From positions 11,057,062 to 11,121,061 of the forward strand of contig OY754972.1 of the NCBI GenBank assembly GCA_963576475.1: a stretch of 64,000 bases of DNA. Direction: 5' to 3'. Of this stretch, positions 42,336 through 54,935 are shown in pieces. The position numbers and the translations under genes are program-made. Positions within the stretch are counted from its first letter, which is position 1, and each line of letters begins with the position of its first letter. Source of the DNA: Molanna angustata. Taxonomy: Eukaryota > Arthropoda > Insecta > Trichoptera > Molannidae. The notes beneath the pieces are model-generated. The model saw nothing but the letters and a program-made list of their open reading frames with translations. It was not told the origin of the DNA and did no database searches.

Positions 42336-43274
42336 CAAATATACATTCAATTTACAAATATGTTTTTTAAATCAACTCGAATTTCAGTACTATTTCCTCG
42401 CTTTCGTTAGTAAATATTTTTTTAGTAAATTTTTCGGGCATATTTTATGACGTAGTTCAGTATTTAACTTTTAAAAAAGATGGTTTTCTCCGTTTTACAA
42501 ATGGTTTAGTTACTCGCAATTCGATATTCGAATATTTGAGTCTTCGAATATTTAGAAGATTCAGTAGGTACCTACATACTTGCAGCATCCCCTGTGAGGA
42601 TGCCGTTGGTAAGATTGGCGAGCTGACAAGGAAGAAGGATGTGGGTGGTGGGTTAGGAAGGCAAATAAATAAAGGACTGCAGGATATTTATTGCATCGAA
42701 TGAAACCCGAGAGGAGTAGCGTGGGAACCGTTCAAGGTGGGAGAGATTCAAAGATCACAGGAACTATATCAATAGGAAATCCCCTCTCTAAACAATAAAT
42801 TTCATTTCGAATTGACCATACGCCAAGAGCCACGCCATTCAATTGAAAAAAGGGATAAAGAAGAAGCTTGATAACTTTATTTTAAATTTATAATCACATT
42901 TAATATATTTTCTTTTAATTGATAACGTTACTTTAAATCTAAAAGACGACATTAAAGTGGATGGAATATGTGAAGAAAAATCGACCTTATGATCGCAGAG
43001 TAGCTATAGCAATTTGCAAATAGTACCTAATTCCTCAGAACAGACTATTATTATATTTTTAATTATTATCGGAAGATTAATAATTTTATTTCTTTATATA
43101 TTCAACCTAACAAGAAATAAATTTATTATTTTAAATTTAAAAAAAACCCTGCTCGTATCGTCTTGCGAGGGAAAATTAAAAAAATGCAATTAGGTATAAA
43201 TTAAATAGAAATTGTAATTTTGAAACTATGTAATTTTTGTACCATTGGAAATAAATAATTCATTTATGTATTTA
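42336..43274. other. Unassigned stretch with a less AT-rich patch
   Basis: The patch 42570-42840 (TGCAGCATCCCCTGTGAGGA, GTGGGAACCGTTCAAGGTGG) looks like interspersed repeat sequence, but the family is not recognised. The rest is AT-rich. Confidence 0.3.
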
Positions 43275-43490
43275 TTCACTCTCTCATTCATTCATGCATT
43301 CAGTTATTCATTCATTCACTCACTCATAAATTCATTCATTCATTCACTCACTCATACATACTATCACGGCATAATCCCACTATGTGGGGTTACCAAGAAC
43401 AGGTGTGCATTACATGCGTGTGTCGCCACATACTAGTCTCGTCTCATCCAAAATGGCACTACATTCAGAATGGATGATAGCTGGATAGCT
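43275..43490 (-). mobile_element. SINE family 1, 5'-truncated, with long ATTC tail
   Basis: An extended ATTC/ACTC microsatellite (43275-43355) precedes ACTATCACGGCATAATCCCA and CTATGTGGGGTTACCA and a diverged body ending CATTCAGAATGGATG. The tRNA-like head is lost. Confidence 0.7.
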
Positions 43491-44570
43491 CAGATCTCAT
43501 GTGTTACATGCAACTAGTTTTAAAAATAAAATATTGTGCAAATAATTCACAGATGCCGCTATATGGAGTTCTCATTATGTAAACTGTGGATAGTTGATCA
43601 ATATTTACATCACGTACGAGACACATATATAGAATAAAAAGGTGTAAACAGAGAAACCTTAAACCTAGCTATAGGTATACATGGACGGATATATAAAGAC
43701 GTGTGCTTTAGAATTAAATGAACTGTTTCAGAGTAACGTGACGGCTTAGTTAGGTATATATTATTAAGTTCACACGAAGAAGCTGACGCTTTTGTCTTTT
43801 GGTTAAAAAACCTTGATGCTGGTCAAGAGATTTTAATGAAACATGTCAGTGACGAAAATTAATTAATTTATTTATGTTTTCATTATTGACGGTATTGATA
43901 GAGTAGAACTCCATCGTGGAATTTTATAAAATTGAAATACAGACTTTTGTTTCACAAATTTCTATTTCCTTTTTACAAAAATATCGCTTCTGCTGATTTG
44001 GCCCTTATCAATGAAACAATCGACCTGTAAACAGGAGACAATTCTTACATAAACCATTTAATTAATTATATAAAACCCTAGGTAAATATTGATTCAAAGT
44101 CAAGTATTCATTCCAATCATATCTACTTATTTGGGGTAGGTAGAGAAAAATAAACGCCAGGCTTATCTCTCTTGACATACATTACTGGCTTAGTTCACTT
44201 CCATTCATTCATTTCCTATACGCTCTTCTACTTATTCTTCAACATCTTCTATTTCCTTCCTTCAAGATTCCCAACCGAACCTTTTGGCTAAAGCTTGTAT
44301 GGGGATAGACTTGATTTAGTTGTAGAATGGTCGCTTGATTCCTATGTGAGCCTTCTGGGTTCGATAAGAGCAATTGATACAAAAAATTCACGCGAAATTT
44401 CTCTTACTGTGGGTTAGAAACACTGGTAAATTGGAATACATTTTGAAGGTTATTATCACGCATCATTGATAAAATAACTACGATAAACGCAACATATAAA
44501 TATTAGTAAAATAAAAAATCATTATTAAATTTAAATGTTACCACCTATTAGGATTTGGCTCTATTATACT
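43491..44570. other. Mostly unassigned stretch
   Basis: 43493-43520 repeats the word at 41.9 kb. Around 44145-44190, ACGCCAGGCTTATCTCTCTT resembles the 3' side of the RTE-like element at 13.98 kb (ACGCCAGACTTCTCTCTCTT). Nothing else recognised. Confidence 0.35.
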
Positions 44571-44640
44571 CTCCCGAAAAAGCGCACTACGTAGAGTCGG
44601 GGTGGGTTTGCAATCTGCTCTCCGAAATGAATATTATTTT
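44571..44640 (-). repeat. Copy of the repeat at 22.6 kb
   Basis: GCGCACTACGTAGAGTCGGG and GTTTGCAATCTG correspond to GTGCACTACGTAGCC and GGTTTGCAATCTG at 22605-22640. It is directly followed by a MITE-A copy. Confidence 0.5.
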
Positions 44641-44765
44641 TTTTCCTGCCGGGATCCAATGGTATTTATTGACGATAACATTTGACATCTCAATATAGAA
44701 ATAACAGAATATGTTCCCGTTTCGTCTCAACTGAGATATTAAAAATCTGTCAAATAAAATAAACA
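44641..44765. mobile_element. MITE-A compact copy
   Basis: CCTGCCGGGATCCAATGG, GACATCTCAATATAGAAA and, inverted, TTTCGTCTCAACTGAGATAT lie within 125 bases, so the central part of the element seems deleted. Confidence 0.5.
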
Positions 44766-45284
44766 AATCTCACATTTTATTCACAAATAAAACATTGTAA
44801 CTGTCTAAGACTATGTACCCATAGATAATACGCAGCCCACAAATGAATACCAACACAATCACATACATAATATGTAGTTACATAGACGCATGCATACACA
44901 CATGCCATTTTGTATGTTATTGTAATTGTGAGTGAATAAATATATAAATAAGTAAATACATGCAAGAACAAGACCACGATCTGGTGATCTAGATCTCTTC
45001 TTGGATAAAAATGTAGTACCAGACAAAACAGGTAAACTAAAATTGTACCACTGACCATAGACAAAGTCATGTATTTGATAAAAAATCCATCAAGTACCTA
45101 CCTATTTGAAATGAATTTTTAAAGGTCTCCAACGCCTGTGTGATTAAACATAAATATTAAATTAAGAATTTAACGTACTTCGAGTAGGGTCCTTGAAAGT
45201 ATTCGTCTATGTTACGTGATAAACTAGGAAATATTTTTGACGAACAGTATATTATGAAACAAATAATATATGCATAAAACAAAA

Positions 45285-45430
45285 TGATATATTTTTATTG
45301 ACAGACTTTTTAACATCTCAATAGGGACGAAGTTGGAATATTGTAGGAGAACCAGGAACTCGAGGCACCTACATGGCTAACAACCTATCATTCACGTGAT
45401 CACTTATATGCTTGTGCAAAGTTCAAAATG
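45285..45430 (+). mobile_element. MITE-A partial copy
   Basis: CATCTCAATAGGGACGAAGT, GGAGAACCAGGAACTCGAGG, CACCTACATGGCTAACAACC and CACGTGATCACTTATATGC match the left half of the family. Confidence 0.65.
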
Positions 45431-45893
45431 ATATAGAGAGCAGGTACTTCAAATAATATTGCATTCAATAATATTCAAACTTCCATTCATGATATATCTA
45501 GATACAAGATATTTCTGAATTTGTTGATAAAATTGTTGAAATGAATCACAAATTCGATAGTAAGTATAGTTGTCGCGAAATAACTAGAATTTTTAGCCGA
45601 GAAGGGGGGCGATTTGCACGTTAACCAACGAAGCAAAAAGACACAAAGGAAGTTTGTTCAAGATGTTTGGCGAAAATTAAAATACTAGTGCACTTATTTT
45701 GAGATGACTTATGATTTTAGTGTTATAGAGACTTATACTGATATATATAAAAACTAATTATTTCTTATACTTAAAGGACGATTTTTTCCCTGACGAGGGC
45801 CTTACCAATTGATAAAACAAAAAACAAAGTAACTTTTTCTTTTATTGTGTTATTAAAAACTGTTTTGGATGCTTGCAATACGATTGTTGTCAA

Positions 45894-46935
45894 ATAATAA
45901 TAATAATAATAATAATAATTTGTATAGCGCCGTTTAATGATTCAAGATCATTCCAAGGGCGCTGTTATTTAGATAGATATTATATTGCTCTACGAAACAA
46001 AACTGTTTTCAGTCCTTTAGAGAAAGTACTCTTACTATTTGCACTGCGGACATCTAGAGGCAATTTATTCCACTTTATAGGACCACTCACACCAAAGCAT
46101 CGATCATAGTAAGCCGCTTTATTGGCTCTGTCCAACTCCTTTAGGGAGTTGGTACTCTGTGATCCAGAAGACCTAAGTGTGAGATGCCTCCCAGAGAGAT
46201 CTTTTCTCTGACACAGCTCTTGTATGTATTGTGGTGCTAGGTTATTTAAAGCATTAAACACCGTAAAGCAGATTTTGTAGTCAACTCGCTCTGGACACTT
46301 CAACCAATGCAATTCGTTAAGTAGTGGAGTTATGTGACATCGTTTTTCCGCTCCATAAATGAGCCTTGCCGCTGCATTAAACACCATCTGTAATCTATCG
46401 AGCTGATACTTTGGCAATCCATCATAGATACCATTACAGTAATCTAGCCGAGACACAACGAAAGCATTTATAAGTGATTTTGTCTCATTTTTGGGCAGGC
46501 TTCGACGAATGTTTTTCAGTTGTCTTAGTTGGAAAAAGCATGAACTGACTGTGAGATTTGCAGGTCAAGAGACAACTTATTGTCTAAGTGTACACCCAAA
46601 AACTTGACACTTGCAGACGGCAAGAGTTTTTCTCCGTTGATGTTAATAGGAGTACTTTCAATGAGGTGCTGTCGCCGTGGTGAAGCTACCCACATAAACT
46701 CTGTTTTTGTTGGGTTTAATTTTAGCTTGTTATGAGACATCCACGTAGCGACTTTTTCGATGCACTCAGCAGTATCCACTTCCAGACGGTTTTTGTTCAT
46801 GGGACTACAAAATTTGAATAACAAGCGGTCGTCAGCGTAAGCGAAAGAGTCAAATCCTTGATAAATATTGACGTTTGAAGAAATTAAAATTAAATGAGTA
46901 TTTTCAATTATCAAATTATCACCTTGGTGGTGCAT
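45894..46935 (-). pseudogene. L2/CR1-like LINE: broken reverse transcriptase with AAT tail
   Basis: On the minus strand the frame 46935-46525 contains FAYADDRLLFKF (the catalytic YADD of reverse transcriptases), LKLNPTKTEFMW and VKFLGVHLDNKLSL. After a frame shift near 46530, frame 46456-45980 gives SRLDYCNGIYDGLPKYQLDR, AAARLIYG, NNLAPQYIQELC, KWNKLPLDVR and FSKGLKTVLF. RLDYCNxxxxGLPxxxLxxLQ is typical of L2/CR1-clade elements. The 3' end reads CAGCGCCCTTGG ... GGCGCTATACAAATT followed by an ATT microsatellite (45894-45920 on +). It is 5'-truncated before the YADD block. The same family was split by the insertion at 59.3 kb. Confidence 0.8.
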
Positions 46936-47904
46936 TTTAACAAAAAATTAAATTACTTTGGACTTACCTATTAAATTATGAGATCGGTTTAGGGACTAAC
47001 CGCTACCTCATCGGGCTAATTTGCAACTAACACAAATGTGACGGTGCGCTAAGAAGAAGGCTATGGGGTTGGAGGGAGGTAATTGGGGAGAGGTAATAAA
47101 AATATATATTTCCACAATAAATTAAGTATCGTTTGAATTGCACTCAGTTAGGATTCTCATAACTAGACATAATGACTAAGGAAACATTATACTACTGTCT
47201 GAGATAATCGTTGTTTAAACATATAATTGTCACTTATCCCTTCACGTTTTCTTCCCAAAAACAACCTGGGAATTGGATTAACTCCCATCTCTGCCTCTAT
47301 AATACGTAATATAACCCTGGGTAACATGTGGTCGACTATTTATCCGACAAATGAGATCAAAAGTTTCCCCTTTATCCGGGGAGAGAGGGAGAACTTCAAC
47401 CAGGAGAGATCACGGCTCACTTCCCTAAATGAAATTTGTCTGGAAAACTTCACGGAATTTAAGTGTAGCCCAGGAACATATGTAATTGTCATTGTGGGAA
47501 CAGACCAGCTAATACACAAAACTATCTCCGTGTAGTCTCGCTACAAACTTAGCAAAACACGAATGGTCCAAATAGTTTTGGAGAATGATAATCGCCCATA
47601 ATTCGGTTAAGAGTATATTGAAAAAGTGTCGGGACATCGCTATTGTATTTTTGTATATTCAGTAAGATTAAAGAACCATTAAAGTGAAAGGACAATATCC
47701 CTCAGGCAAGAAGACATCCAGGACGTCCTCCCAAGATACGAAAGGACAGTTGGCAATATTTTTTTTTTTCATAATTTGAAATGTATATTTTCATTTTGAA
47801 ATGTATATTTTGAAATGTATATTTTGATTTTGAAATTGTGTCTTTCTTTCTTTGCGTGTGACAATCGGCATTTTCTATTGACACAGAGTTAAACAAGACA
47901 ATGA
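46936..47904. other. Unassigned stretch
   Basis: A 102-codon + strand ORF (47227-47535) has no recognisable motif. TTTTGAAATGTATATTTT is repeated about three times near 47775-47835. No element end was identified. Confidence 0.3.
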
Positions 47905-48110
47905 GAATTGTTGCCTGTGCGGGTGAGATCTACTCCGCTCTCTTGGCTACCTGTCTTGTCCAATATCGCTCCTCCGGAAGTGCGCAGAACCATGGCAACA
48001 GTCAAGGAAATGGAAAAAATAAAAGGGAAACCATTACTGTCGGCGTTTCAAGATATACAATGTCAACCTCCACGCAGCCACTTGAGATCGAGGAAACCAA
48101 TTTGAAATTG
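47905..48110 (+). pseudogene. LINE polymerase C-terminal fragment
   Basis: In one + frame the sequence reads LPVRVRSTPLSWLPVLSNIA then PPEVRRTMATVKEMEKIKG and RSHLRSRKPI. The STPxxWLPVLSNIxPPxxRR block and closing RLxSRxP are conserved at the end of many animal non-LTR polymerases. It has no catalytic part. Confidence 0.6.
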
Positions 48111-49790
48111 TGTGTTTATTAATAATAGTTAATTAATTTGTTTTATAGATTCTGTGTAAAGTATTTTTAATGTGTAAAAAAGGAGCTGCTGCTTTCCTAA
48201 ACACAATCTTCTACATAGCATAAATTAGGAAAGGAAAAATGAATTATTTTTTGATAACATGTTATATTTATGTAACTCAGTGTATATGTAATGTACCTAT
48301 ATTTAAATAAAAAAATCCAAATAAAATATTTAATTAAAAAATCTAAATAAAATATTTAAATAAAAAAATCCAAGCCTCAAGATGGAAAATGGGGTATGGG
48401 GTGTAAAAAAAATATCATGGCCGAAGAATCTCAGGCAGTCGATCGGTATTCCTAAACCATTGTTTCTCAAAAGACTGGCACATGATAAAAGAGTACGGAA
48501 GGATGATTGCTATCCTCCGACAGGAGTGACACGCAAAGAAGGATAAAGAATTGTTTTCTTTAAATAAGACAGTTAGTTAAAAGTTTCAGTATAATAATTA
48601 TTGATACTGACTAGTGTCTGTCAAAAGATGACCAATCTAAATTTCCTTTTTCTGAAGGCCCTTTGAGGCATTAGGTAAAAAGGAATTACGGGATGTACAC
48701 AAATATGGATACTTTATTATTTTTTAGTATACATAACGCGAAATAATATTGAAAATAACCAAATCTATGACATACGATATTTTTTCGTGAAGAAAACGTA
48801 TAATTTAGAGGGTATTCTTAAAAGCAAGGAAAAAAATTTAAAAAAATAAAAAGTAATAAACTCGGTCGATAGATTATCATATTATATTCATTTATTAAAC
48901 TTCATGTACAGTATAATGTGATTAAAGTAAAAATATACTTCATAGGCCTTATAGTAAAAATTAAAAACGGTTTTATCAAAACTAGTTTTACAAAAATATT
49001 AAAAAAAAATCAAATTTGATAAAAACATGCAATATATAGTAAAGATATAAAAATAAACTAGTCATTATTTTAAAGACGTATATTTTTAGGGTTCTGGGGA
49101 AAATATTTTCAAAATTAACTATTTAGCCTACTATCGACTTTGATATCTAAAGAAAATTATATATTAATTGCCAAAACTACTACGTATAGTTTTTTCTGGT
49201 CCAGCAAACGATGAATCATAGCGACACTGTCCAACTAGTGTTGTTCGAAAAAAAATCAGAAAGGTCACTCAGTATTCATCGCTCATTAAAACCCATACAA
49301 CAAATAAATTAAGTTAAATGAAACTTTTTTTAACAATTTACTATGGCGAACGTAAAGAATCGGTAAACACCGATTAAAAAGAGTATTTATCATAAACTTA
49401 CCCGAAATACCTACATTAATAATAAGGTTTGTCTACATTATTTAACATTATCGCCATCTCCAAGTATCACGATTAATAAATAATTAATTTAAACGCAATA
49501 TATTCCGAGTTAAGTGACTTCTTGATCAATTGAAATTAAGGTCGTACCTACTGTTACTTACCGAAGTTCCAACATCAATTATTTCCGTCCTAAGTTTAAC
49601 GGAAAACTTGAGGGAGAGCGTAAGGCGAAAGGCACTTTTCGTACATCAGGTGAAAACTCAACGATAAATCCATAAATATAATATACCCTTAGCCAAGTCG
49701 TTCATTTTACCAACCCATTTATAATGATTTTTTTACAGCACGCCATAAAAAAGATACTTTTTGGAGCAAATGAACTATCTTACATAAAAC
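48111..49790. other. AT-rich stretch without recognised element
   Basis: AAATAAAAAAATCCAA-type units repeat at 48305-48370. Near 49560 the minus strand has a consensus donor (CTTCG|GTAAGT) after a short ATG-led stretch, and another at about 49400; these could be exons but nothing else supports it. Confidence 0.3.
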
Positions 49791-49905
49791 AAACACATTT
49801 ATTTATTTATTTATTTTATTTATTTTTTCACACCTTTATCACAAATTACTGCTACCCAACTAGGTAACCCTGTTCTAGGGCTAGCAGTTTACAATTTTAC
49901 CAAGC
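49791..49905 (-). mobile_element. LINE 3' tail, inverted
   Basis: TTATTTATTTATTTATTTTA then TTACTGCTACCCAACTAGGT and CCTGTTCTAGGGCTAGCAG is the complement of the tail at 16.9 and 39.85 kb. Confidence 0.7.
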
Positions 49906-50483
49906 CAAATATTTGACATTTTGGTTTTACATAGTTACGTATTTTGTCTTTTCCAAAAAAATATTAGAGCGGACATTAGACATCACAACACAACAAATAA
50001 CAATATTACATAGTTACTAATATCTTAAACACAAAAGTAAACGGATACAGTAAATTTTGATGTTATTATTCTAATATTATTTCCACAATAATATACACAC
50101 CCGTTGTTGTCATTTATGTTATGTAGCAGTTTGACATTAAAATTTGTTCTATGGTATTCCAAACGTATAAGGTCGTATCACTAGTGGAGCAGACAGAAAA
50201 AACCAAACACCATGCATTAACAATTGTAAGTCATGTTATCGACTTGAGATGTATGAGGTGAAATTTCACAAAGTTTGTATATGTAGAGCTTCATCAAAAT
50301 TTCTCTACGTGAGTTATCGCCCTTTTGGGTTTTGGGTCAATTTTTAAGTACGACGCCGAAGAGATAACTCAATTACATTTACAGGATAAATAGTTTATGG
50401 AATCGGCAAGTTTTTGAAAAAAGTTTGGAAGAAATTATTTAAAAAATATTTTCATTTATCATAAATAATTTTGAGATTCAACC
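49906..50483. other. Unassigned sequence before the minisatellite
   Basis: No gene or element end recognised. Confidence 0.3.
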
Positions 50484-52168
50484 TTTTTTCATGGCGCGAT
50501 AGTATCAGATCTGTCCACAATTATATTTGAGTCTGCAAGGTACTATTCAATCTATTTTTCATGGCGCGATAGTATCAGATCTGTCCACAATTATATTTGA
50601 GTCTGCAAGGTACTATTCAATCTATTTTTCATGGCGCGATAGTATCAGATCTGTCCACAATTATATTTGAGTCTGCAAGGTACTATTCAATCTATTTTTC
50701 ATGGCGCGATAGTATCAGATCTGTCCACAATTATATTTGAGTCTGCAAGGTACTATTCAATCTATTTTTCATGGCGCGATAGTATCAGATCTGTCCACAA
50801 TTATATTTGAGTCTGCAAGGTACTATTCAATCTATTTTTCATGGCGCGATAGTATCAGATCTGTCCACAATTATATTTGAGTCTGCAAGGTACTATTCAA
50901 TCTATTTTTCATGGCGCGATAGTATCAGATCTGTCCACAATTATATTTGAGTCTGCAAGGTACTATTCAATCTATTTTTCATGGCGCGATAGTATCAGAT
51001 CTGTCCACAATTATATTTGAGTCTGCAAGGTACTATTCAATCTATTTTTCATGGCGCGATAGTATCAGATCTGTCCACAATTATATTTGAGTCTGCAAGG
51101 TACTATTCAATCTATTTTTCATGGCGCGATAGTATCAGATCTGTCCACAATTATATTTGAGTCTGCAAGGTACTATTCAATCTATTTTTCATGGCGCGAT
51201 AGTATCAGATCTGTCCACAATTATATTTGAGTCTGCAAGGTACTATTCAATCTATTTTTCATGGCGCGATAGTATCAGATCTGTCCACAATTATATTTGA
51301 GTCTGCAAGGTACTATTCAATCTATTTTTCATGGCGCGATAGTATCAGATCTGTCCACAATTATATTTGAGTCTGCAAGGTACTATTCAATCTATTTTTC
51401 ATGGCGCGATAGTATCAGATCTGTCCACAATTATATTTGAGTCTGCAAGGTACTATTCAATCTATTTTTCATGGCGCGATAGTATCAGATCTGTCCACAA
51501 TTATATTTGAGTCTGCAAGGTACTATTCAATCTATTTTTCATGGCGCGATAGTATCAGATCTGTCCACAATTATATTTGAGTCTGCAAGGTACTATTCAA
51601 TCTATTTTTCATGGCGCGATAGTATCAGATCTGTCCACAATTATATTTGAGTCTGCAAGGTACTATTCAATCTATTTTTCATGGCGCGATAGTATCAGAT
51701 CTGTCCACAATTATATTTGAGTCTGCAAGGTACTATTCAATCTATTTTTCATGGCGCGATAGTATCAGATCTGTCCACAATTATATTTGAGTCTGCAAGG
51801 TACTATTCAATCTATTTTTCATGGCGCGATAGTATCAGATCTGTCCACAATTATATTTGAGTCTGCAAGGTACTATTCAATCTATTTTTCATGGCGCGAT
51901 AGTATCAGATCTGTCCACAATTATATTTGAGTCTGCAAGGTACTATTCAATCTATTTTTCATGGCGCGATAGTATCAGATCTGTCCACAATTATATTTGA
52001 GTCTGCAAGGTACTATTCAATCTATTTTTCATGGCGCGATAGTATCAGATCTGTCCACAATTATATTTGAGTCTGCAAGGTACTATTCAATCTATTTTTC
52101 ATGGCGCGATAGTATCAGATCTGTCCACAATTATATTTGAGTCTGCAAGGTACTATTCAATCTATTTT
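50484..52168 (+). repeat. 70-bp minisatellite, 24 copies
   Basis: The unit can be written from ATGGCGCGATAGTATCAGAT, through CTGTCCACAATTATATTTGA and GTCTGCAAGGTACTATTCAA, to TCTATTTTTC. The word ATGGCGCGAT occurs at 50491 and every 70 bases to 52101, giving 24 copies. I see no difference between copies except at the two edges. No frame stays open through the unit. The uniformity means recent expansion or active homogenisation, unless it is an assembly effect. Confidence 0.95.
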
Positions 52169-52594
52169 GAAAAATAAATCTAGCATGGATCTCGACAATT
52201 TATGTCTCTGTGACAAAAAAAAATACAAATAAATCATTACTCGAAATATACGAAAAATCACGAAACATTATTGTTTTAAGTGTCTCTAAGTTAATTGTAT
52301 AGTCCACGCTTAGCTTTAATTTATTAATTTGTATAGAATGATCTCAATTTAAATTTGTGAATCTGGTTGTATACCTAATACCTATAATTTTGCCTCACCT
52401 ATTTTATTGCGGGTTTTTCGAAAAGTGGACCACTGATATACAGACCAAAACTAACCCACAATAAAAAAGTCCGATCCTCACCCTTTCGGTAAAGACTTTA
52501 TATTATTTTTAAACAGCTGTAAGTACCTACTGTAGGTTTTTACATTACTTAAAAATACCTGCATCGACGTAATTCCCAACATAAACTATAATAC

Positions 52595-52891
52595 AGGCTG
52601 TGAGGTACCGGCTTAGAATAGTGCTTCCACTCTTTTCTATTATTGTTTTCGAGTGTCCCGTAAGAGTCGGGTAATCGAAAATACAACAGGCAACAATAAC
52701 ATCTCACATAGTTCAGCAATGAGGTTCACCACCCATTCTAAATATAGTGCCTTTTTAGGTGAGACGAGACTGGTGTGTGGGTATACACTGATGTGTTGTT
52801 CTCCCTTTTATAAGGCAATGCACACCCGCACACCTTTCGCTGGTTACCCCACATTGTGGGATATGCCGTGATGGTATGAATGAATGAATGA
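52595..52891 (+). mobile_element. SINE family 1-related element
   Basis: The head GGCTGTGAGGTACCGGCTTA then GAATAGTGCTTCCAC leads to a body ACAGGCAACAATAACATCTC, CAATGAGGTTCACCACCCAT and a 3' end GGTTACCCCACATTGTGGGA, GCCGTGATGGTATGAATG. It matches 28178-28453. The head is not obviously tRNA-like, in contrast to the copy at 42.3 kb, although the 3' two-thirds are shared. Confidence 0.75.
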
Positions 52892-53279
52892 ACTATAATA
52901 CAACTGTTTTGAACAATTCATAATTGTAAAAATGTACCGAATTTTAGTATAGTAAAAAGCAGAGTTTCTATGTTTACCAGTTGAAAAGGGCCTAATAAGC
53001 TGAAACGGTCGTCCTGGATTCAGGAAAAAATATAAATGTAGACCAAATCATTTGTTTGATTTAAAATACCCATTATTATAGAGGTATTCTAGTACCACCA
53101 GGGGTGCTCTACCTCTAGACTTCCAAATGACTGTACTTTCTGGAACATCATGTATACACGATCTGTACAGTTTGTATAATATAACATAATATGTCACGAT
53201 GTCCTTGCACGAAATGCGTCAATTACCAATCAATATAACCAAAACAACTAATTACCAAACAATTTATTAGTAAAGATTT

Positions 53280-53440
53280 TTTAAAAGTAAAGATTTCTTG
53301 AACACGTTGAAAGAATGAACAACTATTCCAGGTTGTTCAGAATAAAAATAAAGTTGAAATAATTAGATAAACTAAATTTTGCTATGTGGGTCAAAAATAG
53401 TTAAATTACTAAACGACCGTGTATGAGAAGATGCACGGAC
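53280..53440 (+). pseudogene. RTE-like LINE scraps
   Basis: GAACACGTTGAAAGAATGAA (EHVERMN) and, about 110 bases on, CTAAACGACCGTGTATGAGA (NDRVCE/MRR block) resemble the RTE-like C-terminus at 11.1 kb with much sequence changed or lost. Confidence 0.4.
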
Positions 53441-53904
53441 GTAATAATTTTCTATAATATCAAAAATTTCCATCCGTGCAAGATGAATTTTGAGGTCAAA
53501 TTCTTGGAAAACATTACTCGCAAACATGTTTTTAATTTTAATGCAATTAATCTTAACATTAAAATCAAACACCTTTATGTTCTTTTACAATAGGTTGTTA
53601 ATCCATAATTATACATGGGATGAATATTGATTAATATCATAATTATAAACAATATTGACTTATAATTACAAAGATAAAAACAAAAGAACATCAAATCATC
53701 ATAATAGACGATTGGGTAGTGGTCAACACTAAATTCTCCCCTACATAATAAGTAATAAATATTTAAGATAAAAACTAGATAAGTTGAAAACTACATAAAT
53801 TGAAATTTAATAAACCCATTGAATATATATTATAAAAAAAAATGCATAAATTTGGTTTTATAAAAATAATAAGAATTAACTTGGACTTTCAGGCATCAAG
53901 ATTT

Positions 53905-54310
53905 ATTTAAAATTCGATTGTAATTCCCCATTTGCAATATTGTTCTGGTGTCCTATTCCTCTGCAATGAAACTCAAAATAGAAAATTACAAATTATTCAA
54001 AATATGGGATGAGAACAATTTTATCTAATGTTAAATAAACTAAATTCAATGATAGCAAAGAAATACATTATATTATACAACACATTAATGTCTAATATGC
54101 AAAAAAATATTTTATTCAATGTTCACACACCCTACGAGAGGATGTCAGGATTTAAGACTTCCAAAAACGAGTTTTACATGTACCTACACAAAATAGTTTA
54201 AACCATAAAGATCTCAGAATGAATAATAGTTTGCCTCCAAACATAAAAGAAACCAAAAATCTTGTCACCTTTCGTAGGCTAGGTTAAAAAACTATTTTTC
54301 TAATGTTCTC
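53905..54310 (+). pseudogene. LINE (jockey/CR1-like) polymerase fragment
   Basis: The + strand gives IPHLQYCSGVLFLCNETQN followed by LQIIQNMG, matching the PHLEYCSxVxxxxxxTxLxxLQxIQN block, then after several frame changes DLRLPKTSF, NSLPPNIKETKNLVTFRR and a terminal KNYFSNVL. It is a heavily decayed C-terminal third. Confidence 0.55.
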
Positions 54311-54484
54311 CATAGTTTTATATGATGTTTTTTTTATGATTTAATGTCAATAATTTTTTTAGCGGCGCTCCTATCAGCGAGCTGCATTGTACCTATATGT
54401 ACTATATCCTCGATGAATCTCGAAGATTCACGACAATTGACGAAGATCGACGAACTTTAGCCCATTGCCGTCGATCGTACAATT

Positions 54485-54935
54485 TTTTTTTTTTTTTTTA
54501 TTTTATTAATAAAGAATATAATAACAATAAACATATTATTTTGCCTAATCCCTTAAGGGGATTTTTGGCTGTGATCTTAATTATAACAGTTTTGTAATAT
54601 ACACATATATACATATAAATTTCAATTAAAAACTAATATTGTACCTACATACTACATTTTTCCTACAAAGTCCGGAACAACCCGCGCTCACCCCTTAGAT
54701 CAACCATCGAGGATTTTTGTGTAATATATAACCTTTGGCTTTCTTTTTGAATTCCTCGATGGATCCACACTGCTTCAAGCTGGCAGGCATGGGGTTCCAG
54801 ACCTTGGGCAGCAGCACATCTTCGGTCCTACGTCCATAGTCATTGTTGAATTTGTTTGTACGTAAAAGTTTGTTGGTCACTGATCTAGTTTGTCTGTCGT
54901 GTGTTATGAGTAGTCTGTCTTTAGGTCTCAAAAAA
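54485..54935 (-). pseudogene. LINE polymerase C-terminus with poly(A) tail
   Basis: The minus-strand frame (54931-54695) reads TRSVTNKLLRTNKFNNDYGR, RTEDVLLPKVWNPMPASLK and SIEEFKKKAKGYIL before a stop, the usual WNxLPxxLK...FKxxxKxYL end of a LINE polymerase. A 3' UTR of about 190 bases leads to a 17-base A run (T on +, 54488-54503). Severe 5' truncation; the frame is intact, so the insertion may be recent. Confidence 0.7.

Noticed and set aside
47227..47535. 102-codon ORF on the + strand
   Set aside because: It has no recognisable motif, splice support or repeat relation; it is mentioned only within an unassigned interval.
49400..49700. Two consensus splice donors on the minus strand
   Set aside because: No acceptor-bounded open frame of useful length accompanies them, so no exon is claimed.
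50484..52168. Regular direct repeats resembling a CRISPR array
   Set aside because: There are no unique spacers; the entire 70-bp unit repeats, and the window is eukaryotic. It is a minisatellite.
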